This document shows, piece after piece, positions 10,369 to 20,159 of a stretch of 64,000 nucleotides of DNA; within the stretch, counting starts at the first letter, position 1, and every line of letters starts with the position of its first letter. This DNA is from JAHQVK01 sp036788295. GTDB taxonomy: Bacteria; Myxococcota; Kuafuiibacteriia; Kuafuiibacteriales; Kuafuiibacteriaceae. The translations under genes and the position numbers were made by a program. The notes beneath the pieces are model-generated. The model was given only the letters and a program-made list of their open reading frames with translations. It was not told where the DNA came from and searched no databases. Where the stretch lies: contig DAIQNR010000019.1 in the NCBI GenBank assembly GCA_036788295.1, positions 9,883 through 73,882 on the forward strand, written 5' to 3'.

Positions 10369-11415
10369 TCAATCCCGCTCGACCGTGAGCGCCCACACGT
10401 CGCCGGTCTGCGGGCCTACGGGGGCCCCGTTCGAGCGCAGCAGCCCAGCCACCCACAGCACCTCGCCCTGCTCGTCCACCGCGATGGGCCACCGTCCCCG
10501 CACCGACGCCGGGATCCGCGCCTCGGACAGCACGTCCGACACCTTTCGTCGGCCCAAAGACCGTCCGAACGGGCAGATCCGGTCCCCGGGGCGAGGGGGA
10601 CGAATCCGCACCGCCGACACCAGGCCAGCGTCGAACACCGCCGTCGCCCGGTCCTTCGGCACCTCCCCCGACCAGGACCGGCGCTGAACGGTCACGCCGC
10701 GGTCGATCCAATGGGGCTCGAACCGGGGAGCGGACGAAGGACGGTGAGCCGCCGGTTGGGCGGGCGGCGCGGTGCGGGGCTCGGCGCTCTGGACCAAGCG
10801 GCGGGCGAACCCGGGGGCGTAGCGCCGTTCGAGCAGCGGCAGCAGCTCCTTTCGGATCCGGTTGCGAAGAAAGGCCGGCTCCCGGTTCGTCGGGTCGTCT
10901 CGAAACGGCCAGCCCTTCTGCTCGAGGTAGGAGCGCAGCTTTGGCCTCGGGACGTCGAGCCACGGACGGAGCAGCCGCCCGTTTCGGGCCGGCATCCCGA
11001 CGAGCCCCGCCCCGCGAAGCAGCTTGAGGAGCACGGTCTCGGCCTGGTCGTCGCGGGTGTGGGCGAGCAGGACGAGCTCGGCCCCCGCCTGCACTCTCAT
11101 CCGCTCGAGCGCCGCGTAGCGGAGAGCTCGAAGCGTGGCCTCGTCCGCCGACGGGGGGTCGAGCGTCGTCACGAGCCACTCGAGGCCGTGTTGTTCGGCG
11201 AGCCGGGCCACGTGCTCGGCGTCTTCTCTCGAGCCCGGCCGCACCCGGTGGTCCACATGACCAGCGACCACCCGGGCGGGCCCGAGCAAGACGACCGCCA
11301 CCCGGAGCAGCGCCACCGAATCGGGGCCGCCCGAGCAGGCGACCAGGACCCGCTCGGTGCCCGCTCGCTCGACCCCGGCGGCGGCGAGCGCCCGCTCGCA
11401 GGCGGCGACCAGCAT
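10369..11415 (-). CDS. tilS: tRNA(Ile)-lysidine synthase
   Basis: This enzyme adds lysine to C34 of the CAU-anticodon tRNA-Ile, allowing AUA decoding. The PP-loop ATPase motif ACSGGPDSVALL is near residue 25-36, and the HVDHRVRPGSREDAEHV and HTRDDQAETVLLKLLRGAG signatures follow. A smaller C-terminal domain follows about residue 230. I chose ATG 11415 because it leaves the usual short lead before the PP-loop; a TTG at 11451 directly abutting the upstream stop would add 12 residues. The gene is next to ftsH, a common bacterial pairing. Confidence 0.92.
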   Translation of the reverse strand: MLVAACERALAAAGVERAGTERVLVACSGGPDSVALLRVAVVLLGPARVVAGHVDHRVRPGSREDAEHVARLAEQHGLEWLVTTLDPPSADEATLRALRYAALERMRVQAGAELVLLAHTRDDQAETVLLKLLRGAGLVGMPARNGRLLRPWLDVPRPKLRSYLEQKGWPFRDDPTNREPAFLRNRIRKELLPLLERRYAPGFARRLVQSAEPRTAPPAQPAAHRPSSAPRFEPHWIDRGVTVQRRSWSGEVPKDRATAVFDAGLVSAVRIRPPRPGDRICPFGRSLGRRKVSDVLSEARIPASVRGRWPIAVDEQGEVLWVAGLLRSNGAPVGPQTGDVWALTVERD

Positions 11416-11451
11416 GAATCTCGCGTAGCCCCGGTCCGGACCGTTCGCCAA

Positions 11452-12540
11452 TCATCGGAGCGAGATCGAGTAGTCGTTGATCGCGCCGCGAAACCCGTAG
11501 ACGACCACGAAATAGGGCCCGTCGCGCGGGGCCCGAAACCGCACCTTCTCGTCGTCGTCGGTGGAGCCCCCCCACGCGACCCGCGGTCCGTCCACCGCCC
11601 CATCGTGCACCGTCACGTCGAGGTCGCCGTGGTTGTGCTCGAACTGGACGTGCACCGAGGCGATGCCCCCTTTGCCGAGCTCGACCCGGAAGACGTCCCG
11701 GTCGTCGTGGCCGATCCACGGCGCGCTGGTCTCGAAGCCGAGCCGCGCGGCGGTGGCGTCCGGCTCTTCGTCGTTGGGCTCGAACGGGTCGGGGGGGCGC
11801 GGCGGGGCCCCGAAGGCGGAGGCGCGAAGCCCGAGCCCCGCTCGCTCCGGCAGCGCGGCGGCCACCCGGATCGCTCGATTGGCGAGGCCGTCCCCCGTCC
11901 CGCCGAGGTGCACCGCGATGAGCTCGTCGGTCTCGACCGAAAACAAGGGCGCCCCGATCCCGCCCGGAAACCCCGGCGCCGCGTGCTCGAACGTCGATGC
12001 GGGGGAGAGGACGACCCCCTGGCTGACCGACTTGTCAGGCAATGGGTCGCCGCCCTGCTGCACGAGGTACAGCCCGAGTCCGGGCGCGACGTGACCGGCC
12101 CGGATCGGGGCCGAGCCGAACCGGGCTCCCGGCTCGCCTTCGCAGGAGAGCAGCGCGAGCCCATCGCCCCGAAACACGGCGCGGTCGCACGGGTACCGCG
12201 CCCACTCGGCCCGCGGCACCCCGCGCTCCCGGCGCAAGAACAGCTCCGTACCCGACAGCGGCTCGGCGGCGCAGGCCTCCGCGGTGAGCGCGAGGTCGGT
12301 GCCCACGAGCGCGGCGGTGCACCAGGTGCCGTCGGGCCACCGGGCGAGGAATCCGACCGCCCGCGTCCGCTCCCGAACCGGGCCGCGGGCGTCGAAGGCC
12401 CCGGCATACAGCAGCTCGTTTTCGGTCTCGAACCGCTGCACCGCCGGAAACTCACCCTCGAGCGCGAAGAGCCCGGTCACCGGATCCCCGCCGCCAGGGA
12501 CGCAGCCGAGGAGGAGCAGACCCGCGATCGACCCGCGCAT
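11452..12540 (-). CDS. Predicted inactive trypsin-like lipoprotein with PPC domain
   Basis: The 362-residue lipoprotein has a lipobox near residues 9-13 (LLLGC). Residues about 40-235 follow the chymotrypsin fold, but aligning the three catalytic blocks by eye shows every triad residue replaced. LTAEAC stands where LTAAHC is expected (His to Ala), DGLALL where DIALL is expected (Asp shifted or Gly), and PGGIGAPLF where PGDSGGPLF is expected (Ser to Ile). Residues about 250-362 (DPFEPNDEEPDATAA, then DVFRVEL and GDLDVTV) match the bacterial pre-peptidase C-terminal domain. It is therefore a probable pseudoprotease, perhaps a binding or scaffold protein in the envelope. It abuts tilS without spacing. 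Confidence 0.72.
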   Translation of the reverse strand: MRGSIAGLLLLGCVPGGGDPVTGLFALEGEFPAVQRFETENELLYAGAFDARGPVRERTRAVGFLARWPDGTWCTAALVGTDLALTAEACAAEPLSGTELFLRRERGVPRAEWARYPCDRAVFRGDGLALLSCEGEPGARFGSAPIRAGHVAPGLGLYLVQQGGDPLPDKSVSQGVVLSPASTFEHAAPGFPGGIGAPLFSVETDELIAVHLGGTGDGLANRAIRVAAALPERAGLGLRASAFGAPPRPPDPFEPNDEEPDATAARLGFETSAPWIGHDDRDVFRVELGKGGIASVHVQFEHNHGDLDVTVHDGAVDGPRVAWGGSTDDDEKVRFRAPRDGPYFVVVYGFRGAINDYSISLR

Positions 12541-12697
12541 GCCTTCGTCGGTCGGAGGCGAAGCGGAGCGGAAAAGCAGAGGAGCCTCGGCCCCGCGATC
12601 CGTGCGCGGTCCGGTCGCGATCCGGGTGACGCCGACGAGCCCCCGCGCTCGCCATGCGCCTCCCCCGATCCATCCCGATCCGCCGGAGGCCGTGGCG

Positions 12698-13879
12698 TCA
12701 GCGCTCGACGATCGCGGCGATGCCTTCCCCGCCGCCGATGCACAGGGCGGCGAGGCCGCGGCGGCCGCCGGTCGCGGCGAGCGCGTGGACCAGGGTCACC
12801 AGGATCCGGGCCCCCGAGGCGCCGATCGGGTGACCGAGCGCGACCGCGCCGCCCCGGACGTTGACCCGGGATCGGTCGAGGCCGAGCAGCCGCTCGTTGG
12901 CGATGGAGACCACGGAGAAGGCCTCGTTGATCTCGAACAGGTCCACGTCCTTCACGGTGAGCCGTTCTTTGGCGAGCGCCCGCTCGATCGCCTTGGCCGG
13001 CGCGGTGGTGAACCAGGCCGGGGCCTGCGCCGCCCGGGCCTGCCCGGTCAAGGTCGCGAGCGGCGCCCTGCCCTCGCGCTCGGCGAAGGCCCGAGACGCG
13101 AGCACCAGCATCGCCGCGCCGTCGTTGAGCGAAGAGGCGTTGGCCGCGGTGACCGTGCCCTCTCGGTCGAACGCGGGCCGAAGCTCGGAGAAGCGCTCCG
13201 GTTTGGCCCGCCCCGGCTCCTCGTCGGCGTCCACCCTGGTCGGAGGGCCTCTCCGGTTCTCCACCGGCACCGGCACGATCTCGGCGGTAAACGCGCCCGA
13301 CGCCTGCGCCTCGAGCGCCCGGCGGTAGCTCTCCCGGGCGAACTCGTCTTGCGCCGCGCGATCGATCCCCATCTCCCGGGCGCACAGCTCGGCGGCGCTG
13401 CCCATGTGAAAGTCGTTGTAGACGTCCCAGAGGCCGTCCTTGACGAGCCCATCGACGAGCGTCTGGTCCCCGAGCTTGAACCCGGCGCGGCCGCCCGACA
13501 GGTAGTGGGGCACGTTCGACATCGACTCCATGCCGCCGGCGAGCACGACCTCGGCCTCGCCGGTGCGGATCTGGCTCGCCCCGAGCAGCACCGCTTCGAG
13601 GCCGGAGCCGCAGACCTTGTTGACGGTCGTGCAGGGGACGGAATCGGGGAGCCCTGCCCCGAGCGCCACTTGGCGGGCGGGCGCTTGGCCCATGGCCGCC
13701 GGGAGCACGGCGCCGACGAAGACGAGGTCCACCTGCCCCTTCGAGACGGCGGCCCGCTCGAGCGCGGCCGCGGCGCTGATCGCGCCGAGCTTCGGGGCGC
13801 CCAGCGGGGCGAGCGCGCCTTGGAACGCCCCGATCGGGGTCCGGGTGGCGGCGAGGATGACGACGTCGCGCGGGTTCAT
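12698..13879 (-). CDS. Acetyl-CoA acetyltransferase (thiolase)
   Basis: The 393-residue thiolase condenses or cleaves acetoacetyl-CoA. The acyl-accepting Cys lies in TTVNKVCGSGLEAV (about residue 88). NEAFSVV, ALGHPIGASGARI with the catalytic His, and the C-terminal Cys in LCIGGGEGIA complete the active site. Length and motifs match the biosynthetic AtoB/PhaA type. It overlaps the upstream TPR lipoprotein gene by 4 nt. No other beta-oxidation or PHB gene is adjacent, so the pathway (ketone, PHB or fatty-acid related) cannot be fixed from context. Confidence 0.93.
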   Translation of the reverse strand: MNPRDVVILAATRTPIGAFQGALAPLGAPKLGAISAAAALERAAVSKGQVDLVFVGAVLPAAMGQAPARQVALGAGLPDSVPCTTVNKVCGSGLEAVLLGASQIRTGEAEVVLAGGMESMSNVPHYLSGGRAGFKLGDQTLVDGLVKDGLWDVYNDFHMGSAAELCAREMGIDRAAQDEFARESYRRALEAQASGAFTAEIVPVPVENRRGPPTRVDADEEPGRAKPERFSELRPAFDREGTVTAANASSLNDGAAMLVLASRAFAEREGRAPLATLTGQARAAQAPAWFTTAPAKAIERALAKERLTVKDVDLFEINEAFSVVSIANERLLGLDRSRVNVRGGAVALGHPIGASGARILVTLVHALAATGGRRGLAALCIGGGEGIAAIVER

Positions 13880-15036
13880 GGGGCGAGGGTGAAAAGCCCC
13901 TCCTCCGATGTCAACGACGCCACCTGCGTGCTGAAGAAGACGTAGCGCTCGATGTAGTCCTCGACCTGCTGCCGCAATTCGTCGGGCAAGAGCAGCATCA
14001 CCGCCGGAGCGCGGGGCGCGATCGCCTCGAACAGCACGACCGCCTCGAGCAGGCCGCTCTCCACCGCCGCGAGCAAGGCCCGCTCATCCGCGGCGGTCGT
14101 AGGCCGGCCGGCGTCCCCCGTGGAGCCCGGGCCGGCGTCCTCCGGGCCCGCCGAAGCCCGGCCGGCGGTGGCGGCCGCTTGGTGCACGAGGCACTCCCGG
14201 TACATCGCGAGCCGAAGCGGGTCTTCGCTGACCGGGGAGCGGTCGTAGCACCCGGCCTCGTGCTGCCAGCAAGCGAGGCAAGCGGCGAGCGGGTACCAGC
14301 GCCGCCCGTCGTCGCGGTCGAGCAGGATGCGAACTTCATCGGGCCCGGCTTCGATGCGGATCCGAGGCGCGAGCCGAGACGGCCGCAACGACAGCGCGAG
14401 CTTCGCGAGCGTGAACAGCAAGCGGTCCTGCACGACCTCGTTGCCCTGGTTCAGCAAGAAGGCCTGCGTGAGCGAGGCCTTGGCCCGGTGGCGGTGGCCG
14501 AGCTGCAGCAATGTATCGCCCAGGAAGAGATGGGCCTGGTAGTCGAAAGGGTTGAGCTCGAGCGCGAGAAGGAACGCCTCTTCGGCCTCGATGTAGCGGC
14601 CGAGCATGAACAGGGCGTTGCCGAGGTAGGTGTAGGTCTTGAAATAGTCGGGCTCGAGCTCGGCGGCCTCTGCGTACAACCGCCGCGCTTCCTCGAAGTC
14701 CCCGGCGGAGAACGCCTCGGTGGCCTGCAAGTACAGCGGGCGAAGATCCGGCCCCGGTGGGTGGGACCGAAGCCTCGGTCGCCCGGACTGCTCGAGCACC
14801 TCGACGTACGGGTCGAGCCTGCCCGCGTTCTCGAGCCCGGCGATCGGCACGAGCTCGGACAACGGGGTCGGCACAACCTCGCCCCCGGCGACGACGCGAT
14901 AGCGGCGCGGACTGTCCCGGAGAACAGCCTCGATCCGGTCCGGCCGCCCTCCGCTCTCGGCGGTGTCGAAGGCCGGCTCGCCGCCGGCCGCGCAGCCGAG
15001 GAGCACCACCCAAGAGCCGGCGGCTGCTGGCCTCAC
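13876..15036 (-). CDS. TPR-repeat lipoprotein of unknown function
   Basis: The 386-residue protein starts with a lipoprotein signal (WVVLLGCAAGG). Residues about 100-210 contain at least three tetratricopeptide repeats, for example AAELEPDYFKTYTYLGNALF and AEEAFLLALELNPFDYQ. A Cys-rich patch (LAACLACWQHEAGCYD, about residue 255-270) precedes an Ala/Gly-rich low-complexity stretch and an alpha-helical end. TPRs mediate protein contacts, so it may be an envelope assembly factor. It overlaps both neighbours by 4 nt and sits within a run of small envelope genes. I do not recognise a specific family. Confidence 0.72.
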   Translation of the reverse strand: MRPAAAGSWVVLLGCAAGGEPAFDTAESGGRPDRIEAVLRDSPRRYRVVAGGEVVPTPLSELVPIAGLENAGRLDPYVEVLEQSGRPRLRSHPPGPDLRPLYLQATEAFSAGDFEEARRLYAEAAELEPDYFKTYTYLGNALFMLGRYIEAEEAFLLALELNPFDYQAHLFLGDTLLQLGHRHRAKASLTQAFLLNQGNEVVQDRLLFTLAKLALSLRPSRLAPRIRIEAGPDEVRILLDRDDGRRWYPLAACLACWQHEAGCYDRSPVSEDPLRLAMYRECLVHQAAATAGRASAGPEDAGPGSTGDAGRPTTAADERALLAAVESGLLEAVVLFEAIAPRAPAVMLLLPDELRQQVEDYIERYVFFSTQVASLTSEEGLFTLAP

Positions 15037-15425
15037 CCGTCCTCGCCCTCCGAGGGCTCGGTCGCCTCCACTTCGGGCGTGATCTTCCCGTCGGCGTTGC
15101 GACGGAAACGCACGGAGAGCTTCACGTCGGCTTGAACGCTGGTGAGCACCTTGATGACCTCCGATGAGAGGTCGACGTGACGCAGGAAGTCTTTCACTTC
15201 GCTCGCGACGATCCGCACGATCTCCCGCTTGGTGCGGTCGGTGGTGGACAGAAAGAACTGAAGCGCTTCCTTCGACACGGTCTGGGTGCTGTGGACCGAA
15301 TCCATGGTGTTCTCGATCGCTCGCCGCACGAAGTCGGGGACGCTCCGGGCCCGGTTTCGAGCCTCCCGGCGGGCGAGCTCCTCCGCGTCGAGTTCGGCGG
15401 TCCAGTCTCGGTCTTTGGTCATCAT
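15033..15425 (-). CDS. Conserved-looking hypothetical protein, 130 aa
   Basis: This is a small charged cytoplasmic protein with no signal peptide or membrane helix. The central part (DFVRRAIENTMDSVHSTQTV, then EIVRIVASEVKDFLRHVDLS) is strongly helical with heptad-like hydrophobics, and the end is acidic. The pattern is faintly like phasin-type or coiled-coil helper proteins but gives no firm assignment. It overlaps the TPR gene and the upstream lipoprotein gene by 4 nt each, so it is translated within the same unit. The function is unknown. Confidence 0.65.
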   Translation of the reverse strand: MMTKDRDWTAELDAEELARREARNRARSVPDFVRRAIENTMDSVHSTQTVSKEALQFFLSTTDRTKREIVRIVASEVKDFLRHVDLSSEVIKVLTSVQADVKLSVRFRRNADGKITPEVEATEPSEGEDG

Positions 15426-15835
15426 TGGTCTCCCGGGGCCTCGAGCGTGAGGGTGTATCGGTTGGAGCGGCGGCCGGCGGCGTCGGCCAACAAAAACCCG
15501 ATTCTCACCCGCTCCTTGGGCCAGAGGGCCCGCTCGAGTCGCACATCGACCTCGAGGCGCCCCGCCTCTGCCTCGGGCGGCACCGGCGGGCTCTGGGCAG
15601 AGAACAGCGCCGCCATCGGCAGGCTCGCGCGCCGGCGTCCCGCCACTTCGAGGTCGAAAAGCCCTGCGCCGAGATCCCGGTCTTCATCCTCGAAGTGGAC
15701 GGCGAACCGAAGCGTCTCGGGCGCCTGGGGCCGCTGCTCGAGGAAGTCCACCTCGAGGATCCGGGGATGGCCCGCCTCGGGCATCCCCCCGCAGGCGAGG
15801 CACGCCCCGCCCAGCGCGAGCCCGATTCGCCTCAT
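15422..15835 (-). CDS. Small lipoprotein, beta-rich, 137 aa
   Basis: A lipobox (GACLAC, about residues 10-15) marks it as a lipoprotein. The mature part shows alternating beta-strand patterns such as LRFAVHFEDED, RLEVDVRLERAL and RSNRYTLTLEAP, suggesting a single Ig-like or beta-sandwich domain. No known family is recognised. It overlaps the next gene by 4 nt and lies 15 nt downstream of another lipoprotein gene, within the same minus-strand unit. Confidence 0.65.
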   Translation of the reverse strand: MRRIGLALGGACLACGGMPEAGHPRILEVDFLEQRPQAPETLRFAVHFEDEDRDLGAGLFDLEVAGRRRASLPMAALFSAQSPPVPPEAEAGRLEVDVRLERALWPKERVRIGFLLADAAGRRSNRYTLTLEAPGDQ

Positions 15836-15850
15836 CGTCGGGCGACCGTA

Positions 15851-16480
15851 TCACTCCAGGTCCAGGACCCGCCAGCTTCCCCCCTCCTCACGCAGCCGCA
15901 CCTCCTTGCCCGCCCCGTAGGGAATGCGCGCGAAGGGGCCATCGACGACAGCCGTGCCGGGGGCGATCCGGCCGAGCTCGGCCCGGGCTCGCTCCACCCG
16001 GGGCCGGATCGACCGCAGGTGGTGCTCGAGGGCCGAGTCGGTCGCGAATCGAGGCTGGTGCTCATCCGGGATGAGCCGCCGCAAGATTTCGAGGTGCCGG
16101 GGCGCGCGGAGGGCATCCGCGGCAAAGAAGAACGTGGCCGCCGCCCGCTCGGGCGTATCGCACCGAGGCAGCACCAAGCCGCCTTCGGCGACCCGCCACC
16201 CGTCGTCCTCCTCGGTGAGCACGACCGTTCGGCCGCCGAGCTCGAAGGTCAGCCGCCGGACCCGGCCCCCCAGGGCGTCTGCCGCCTCGGCCCGCGCTTC
16301 TTGGCCCGTCCACCGCTGGAACTCGGCCTCATCGTAGACCTCACGGGTGGCGGCGTCGGACAGGCGCCGCAGCTCCGACGCGTCGCCGCGGGCGAGCGCG
16401 GCCCTGTAGGCCTCGAGCGCCGCCTCTGGACCGCTCGCCCGGCAGCCGGCGCAGGCGAGCACCAGGACCCACCCCCTCAT
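15851..16480 (-). CDS. Lipoprotein of unknown function, 209 aa
   Basis: ATG 16480 gives a clean lipoprotein signal (VLVLACAGC) and overlaps the pyrC' stop by 4 nt; a longer in-frame extension upstream lies inside pyrC' and lacks a signal. The mature part begins with a helical AALEAYRAALARGDASEL segment and has two halves that each end in a similar strand (DDGWRVAEGG and GGSWRVLDLE). This resembles the NTF2/DUF4878-like fold seen in small lipoproteins that bind or sense ligands. The duplicated pattern suggests two such domains. No specific role is recognised. Confidence 0.65.
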   Translation of the reverse strand: MRGWVLVLACAGCRASGPEAALEAYRAALARGDASELRRLSDAATREVYDEAEFQRWTGQEARAEAADALGGRVRRLTFELGGRTVVLTEEDDGWRVAEGGLVLPRCDTPERAAATFFFAADALRAPRHLEILRRLIPDEHQPRFATDSALEHHLRSIRPRVERARAELGRIAPGTAVVDGPFARIPYGAGKEVRLREEGGSWRVLDLE

Positions 16481-17772
16481 GGCCCCCGGCCTTCGCGGTC
16501 GTGCACGACCTCCCCGTTGGCCATCGTCCACAGCGCTCGGCCCAAGAACGCTCGCCCCAGAAACGGCGTGTTGCTGGAACGGGAGCGGGAATCGGCCGCG
16601 CGGAACACCCAGGGCTGGGCCAGGTCGAGCAAGCACAAGTCGGCCGGGCCCCCAGGCGCGATTCGGCCGATGTCCTGCCGGCCGATCACCCCGGCCGGGC
16701 CGCGGGTCAGCACCGCGATCGCCCGCTCGAGCGTGAGCCGTCCTTGAGCCACGAGGCCGAGCACGACCGCGGCGGCGGTCTCGAAGCCGATCGCGCCCGG
16801 CGCGGCGCGGTCGAACTCGACGTTCTTTTCGAGCTCGGTTCGCCCCCGGTGGTCGGTCGCGACCGCGTCGATGGTGCCGTCACCGAGCGCCCGGACCATC
16901 GCGTCCACGTCGGCGGCCGTCCGCAGCGGCGGCCACACCTTCGCCGCGGTCTCGTAGCCGAGCACCGCCTCGTCGGTCAGCGCCAAGTGGTGGGGCGTGA
17001 CCTCGGCGGTGACCCGAACCCCCCGGCGTTTGGCCTGCCGAATGAGGTCCACGGCGGTCGCGGTGGAGATGCGCCCGAGGTGCAGCCGGGCTCCGGTCAG
17101 CTCGGCCAGCGCGAGGTCCCGCGCCACCCCGACCGCCTCGGCCGCGGCCGGGACCCCCTCGAGGCCGAGCCGGGCCGCCACCTCGCCTTCGTGCATCACC
17201 CCCCCGAGCGACAGGCTCTCGTCCTCGGGGTGGGTGGCGACCGGCATCCGCAGATCGAAGGCGGTCTCGAGCCCGTAGCGGAGCAGTCGGCTGTCCCGGA
17301 CCGCTCGATCGGCGTCCGTGAACAGGAGGCAGCCCGCGGACGACAGTTTGCCCATCTCGGCGAGCCGCTCTCCCTGCCGGCCGACGGTGAGGGCCCCGGC
17401 CGGAAACACCCGGACGCTGCCCGCCGCCCGAGCCCGGGCCAAGATGAGCTCCACCACCTCGACCCGGTCGATGGTGGGCTCGGTGGTCGGCATCATCACC
17501 ACGCTCGTGTAGCCGCCGGCGGCAGCGGCGGCGGTGCCGGTGGCGATCGACTCGGCTCGGGTGGAGCCCGGCTCCCCGAGGTGGGCGCGAAGATCGATGA
17601 GACCGGGGACGAGCAGCAGGCCGCCGGCGTCCACGACCGCGTCGACCCTGGTGCCCGGCTCGGCGGCCAGCGTCGCCACGTGGGGCCCCTCCACCAGCAC
17701 GCTCGAGTCGGATCGGTCGAGCCCGGCGCCCGGATCGAACAGGCGAGCCCCGCGGATCAACGTTCGGCGCAT
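16477..17772 (-). CDS. Dihydroorotase-like protein, probably non-catalytic (PyrC')
   Basis: About 431 residues of the class I dihydroorotase family, sitting directly behind pyrB. Several zinc and substrate residues are changed. The HxH metal motif reads DLRAHLGEPG (first His to Arg), the binuclear Asp region reads FTDAD rather than FTDDG, MPTTEP replaces the usual MPNTxP, and TDHRGR replaces TDHAPH. ATHPED, TPHHL and TDH are retained. Pseudomonas-type PyrC' proteins are inactive partners that hold PyrB in a dodecamer, and this gene fits that role. The 16 nt overlap with pyrB suggests coupled translation. ATG 17772 (MRRTLIRGARL) is preferred over GTG 17787. Confidence 0.82.
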   Translation of the reverse strand: MRRTLIRGARLFDPGAGLDRSDSSVLVEGPHVATLAAEPGTRVDAVVDAGGLLLVPGLIDLRAHLGEPGSTRAESIATGTAAAAAGGYTSVVMMPTTEPTIDRVEVVELILARARAAGSVRVFPAGALTVGRQGERLAEMGKLSSAGCLLFTDADRAVRDSRLLRYGLETAFDLRMPVATHPEDESLSLGGVMHEGEVAARLGLEGVPAAAEAVGVARDLALAELTGARLHLGRISTATAVDLIRQAKRRGVRVTAEVTPHHLALTDEAVLGYETAAKVWPPLRTAADVDAMVRALGDGTIDAVATDHRGRTELEKNVEFDRAAPGAIGFETAAAVVLGLVAQGRLTLERAIAVLTRGPAGVIGRQDIGRIAPGGPADLCLLDLAQPWVFRAADSRSRSSNTPFLGRAFLGRALWTMANGEVVHDREGRGP

Positions 17773-18725
17773 CGAGCCTCCGCCCACGGTCCCTGTCCCA
17801 TCGCCCGCTCGAGCACCGCCATCCGGGCGGCGATCCCGTTTCGAACCTGGTGGGCCACCACCGAGGTCGGTCCGTCCGCGACCTCGGGGTCGATCTCGAT
17901 GCCGCGGTTCATCGGTCCGGGGTGCATCACGAAGGCGGTGGGTTTCATCGTGGCCGCCCGGGCCGCGGTCAGACCATAGGTGCGGGTGTAGTCGGCGAGG
18001 CTCGGGAAGGCCGGCGGCCCCTGCATTCGCTCGAACTGCACCCGAAGCATCATGACCGCGTCGGCGAGCTGCACGATCTCGTCCACGTCCCGCACGATGC
18101 GGGCCCCGAGCGGCTCGAGCGTCTTCGGCACCAGGGAGCGGGGTCCGCCGAGCAGCACCTTCGCCCCGAGCTTGCGGAGCAAGAACACGTTCGAGCGGGC
18201 GACCCGGGAGTGGGCGATGTCACCGATGATCCCGATCGTGCGCCCGTCGAGGGACTCGAGGCGATCGAGCAGCGTCAGCGCGTCGAGCAGGGCTTGGGTC
18301 GGGTGCTCGTGGGCTCCATCGCCAGCGTTGACCACCGCGGCGTCGCCGACGCTCTCGAGGGCCTCGGCTAGCAAGAGCGAGGCCCCCGCCGAAGGATGCC
18401 TGAGCACGATGACCCCCGGCTCCATCGCGGCGAGCGTGCGCCCGGTGTCCCAGAGGGTCTCGCCCTTGGCCACCGAGCTCGAAGCCGACGACACGCTGGT
18501 GGTCGAGGCGCCGAGCCGCTGCGCGGCCAGCTCGAAGGACACCCTCGTCCTGGTGCTGTTTTCGTAGAACAGGGTGACCACCGGCACCCCGGCCAGCGCG
18601 CTCGCCGGCGCCGGCCCCTGCCGAAGGGCGCGGGCGCGGTCGAGCAGCCGCCGGATCTCGGTGGCGTCGAGGTCTTCGATCCCGGTCAAGTGCCGGTGGG
18701 CATGCACGAGCCGCGCCGGCCGCAT
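17757..18725 (-). CDS. pyrB: Aspartate carbamoyltransferase catalytic subunit
   Basis: The 322-residue enzyme makes N-carbamoyl-L-aspartate from carbamoyl phosphate and aspartate, the committed step of pyrimidine synthesis. The carbamoyl-phosphate loop FYENSTRTRVSFELAA, the downstream SSSVAKGETLWDT and the HPTQALLDALTL motif are all intact. Size and order are canonical. The gene is followed by an overlapping dihydroorotase-like gene, an arrangement known for class A ATCases in pseudomonads. No pyrR or pyrI is visible nearby. Confidence 0.95.
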   Translation of the reverse strand: MRPARLVHAHRHLTGIEDLDATEIRRLLDRARALRQGPAPASALAGVPVVTLFYENSTRTRVSFELAAQRLGASTTSVSSASSSVAKGETLWDTGRTLAAMEPGVIVLRHPSAGASLLLAEALESVGDAAVVNAGDGAHEHPTQALLDALTLLDRLESLDGRTIGIIGDIAHSRVARSNVFLLRKLGAKVLLGGPRSLVPKTLEPLGARIVRDVDEIVQLADAVMMLRVQFERMQGPPAFPSLADYTRTYGLTAARAATMKPTAFVMHPGPMNRGIEIDPEVADGPTSVVAHQVRNGIAARMAVLERAMGQGPWAEARCAER

Positions 18726-18726
18726 G

Positions 18727-19224
18727 TCAGCGACCCGCGCAGCGGCACCCGTAGGCGAGCTCGTTCAGCCAGTTCTTGTCGTCCCGCGGAACCAGGCTCA
18801 TCGAGTACGACGTCTCGTACGGGATCGTCACCGTGGCCCCGATCAGAGGGAGCTCGTAGTCTCCGACGTACCGAAAAGCGATCTCGCAGGTCTCGCCGAT
18901 CGAGAGCGCTCGGTCTTGCTTGAGCGCTGGGACCCCACGAAGCGACTCTTCGGAGTAGGGGATGCGCTCGAAGCGAAAGTTGTCTTTCGAGAGCCGCAGC
19001 CGGGTGCGGCGGGTTTCCTTGAGGAGCCGGTCGAAGACGACCTGGTCGTTCGGCTCGGCGTACGCGTGCGCGCAGGCCCGCCGAGCCATGCCCGACACCT
19101 GAAGCAGCGGCCAGAACATCGGCACGAGGAACCACGCCGCGTACACCAAGACGGCGAAGATCACGGCGAGACCGACGGACACGGAGTTGATCCGCCGCGG
19201 CTTCTTCAGCTGGTAGACGCTCAT
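18727..19224 (-). CDS. Membrane-anchored hypothetical protein, 165 aa
   Basis: A single N-terminal helix (VSVGLAVIFAVLVYAAWFLV, about residues 15-34) anchors a roughly 125-residue C-terminal domain, probably outside the cytoplasm. The domain contains three or four Cys (ACAHAY, GETCEIAF, YGCRCAG) that could form disulfides and a beta-rich YVGDYELPLIGATVTIPY stretch. No known family is recognised. It lies 1 nt upstream of pyrB and 61 nt downstream of sucD. It may be a small envelope protein unrelated in function to its housekeeping neighbours. Confidence 0.65.
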   Translation of the reverse strand: MSVYQLKKPRRINSVSVGLAVIFAVLVYAAWFLVPMFWPLLQVSGMARRACAHAYAEPNDQVVFDRLLKETRRTRLRLSKDNFRFERIPYSEESLRGVPALKQDRALSIGETCEIAFRYVGDYELPLIGATVTIPYETSYSMSLVPRDDKNWLNELAYGCRCAGR

Positions 19225-19285
19225 CCGCGGGGCGAGACCCTACGCGATCGCCGGCTGAACGAGAACCAGACCGTCGCTCCCGCCG

Positions 19286-20158
<873 letters not shown>

Positions 20159-20159
20159 C

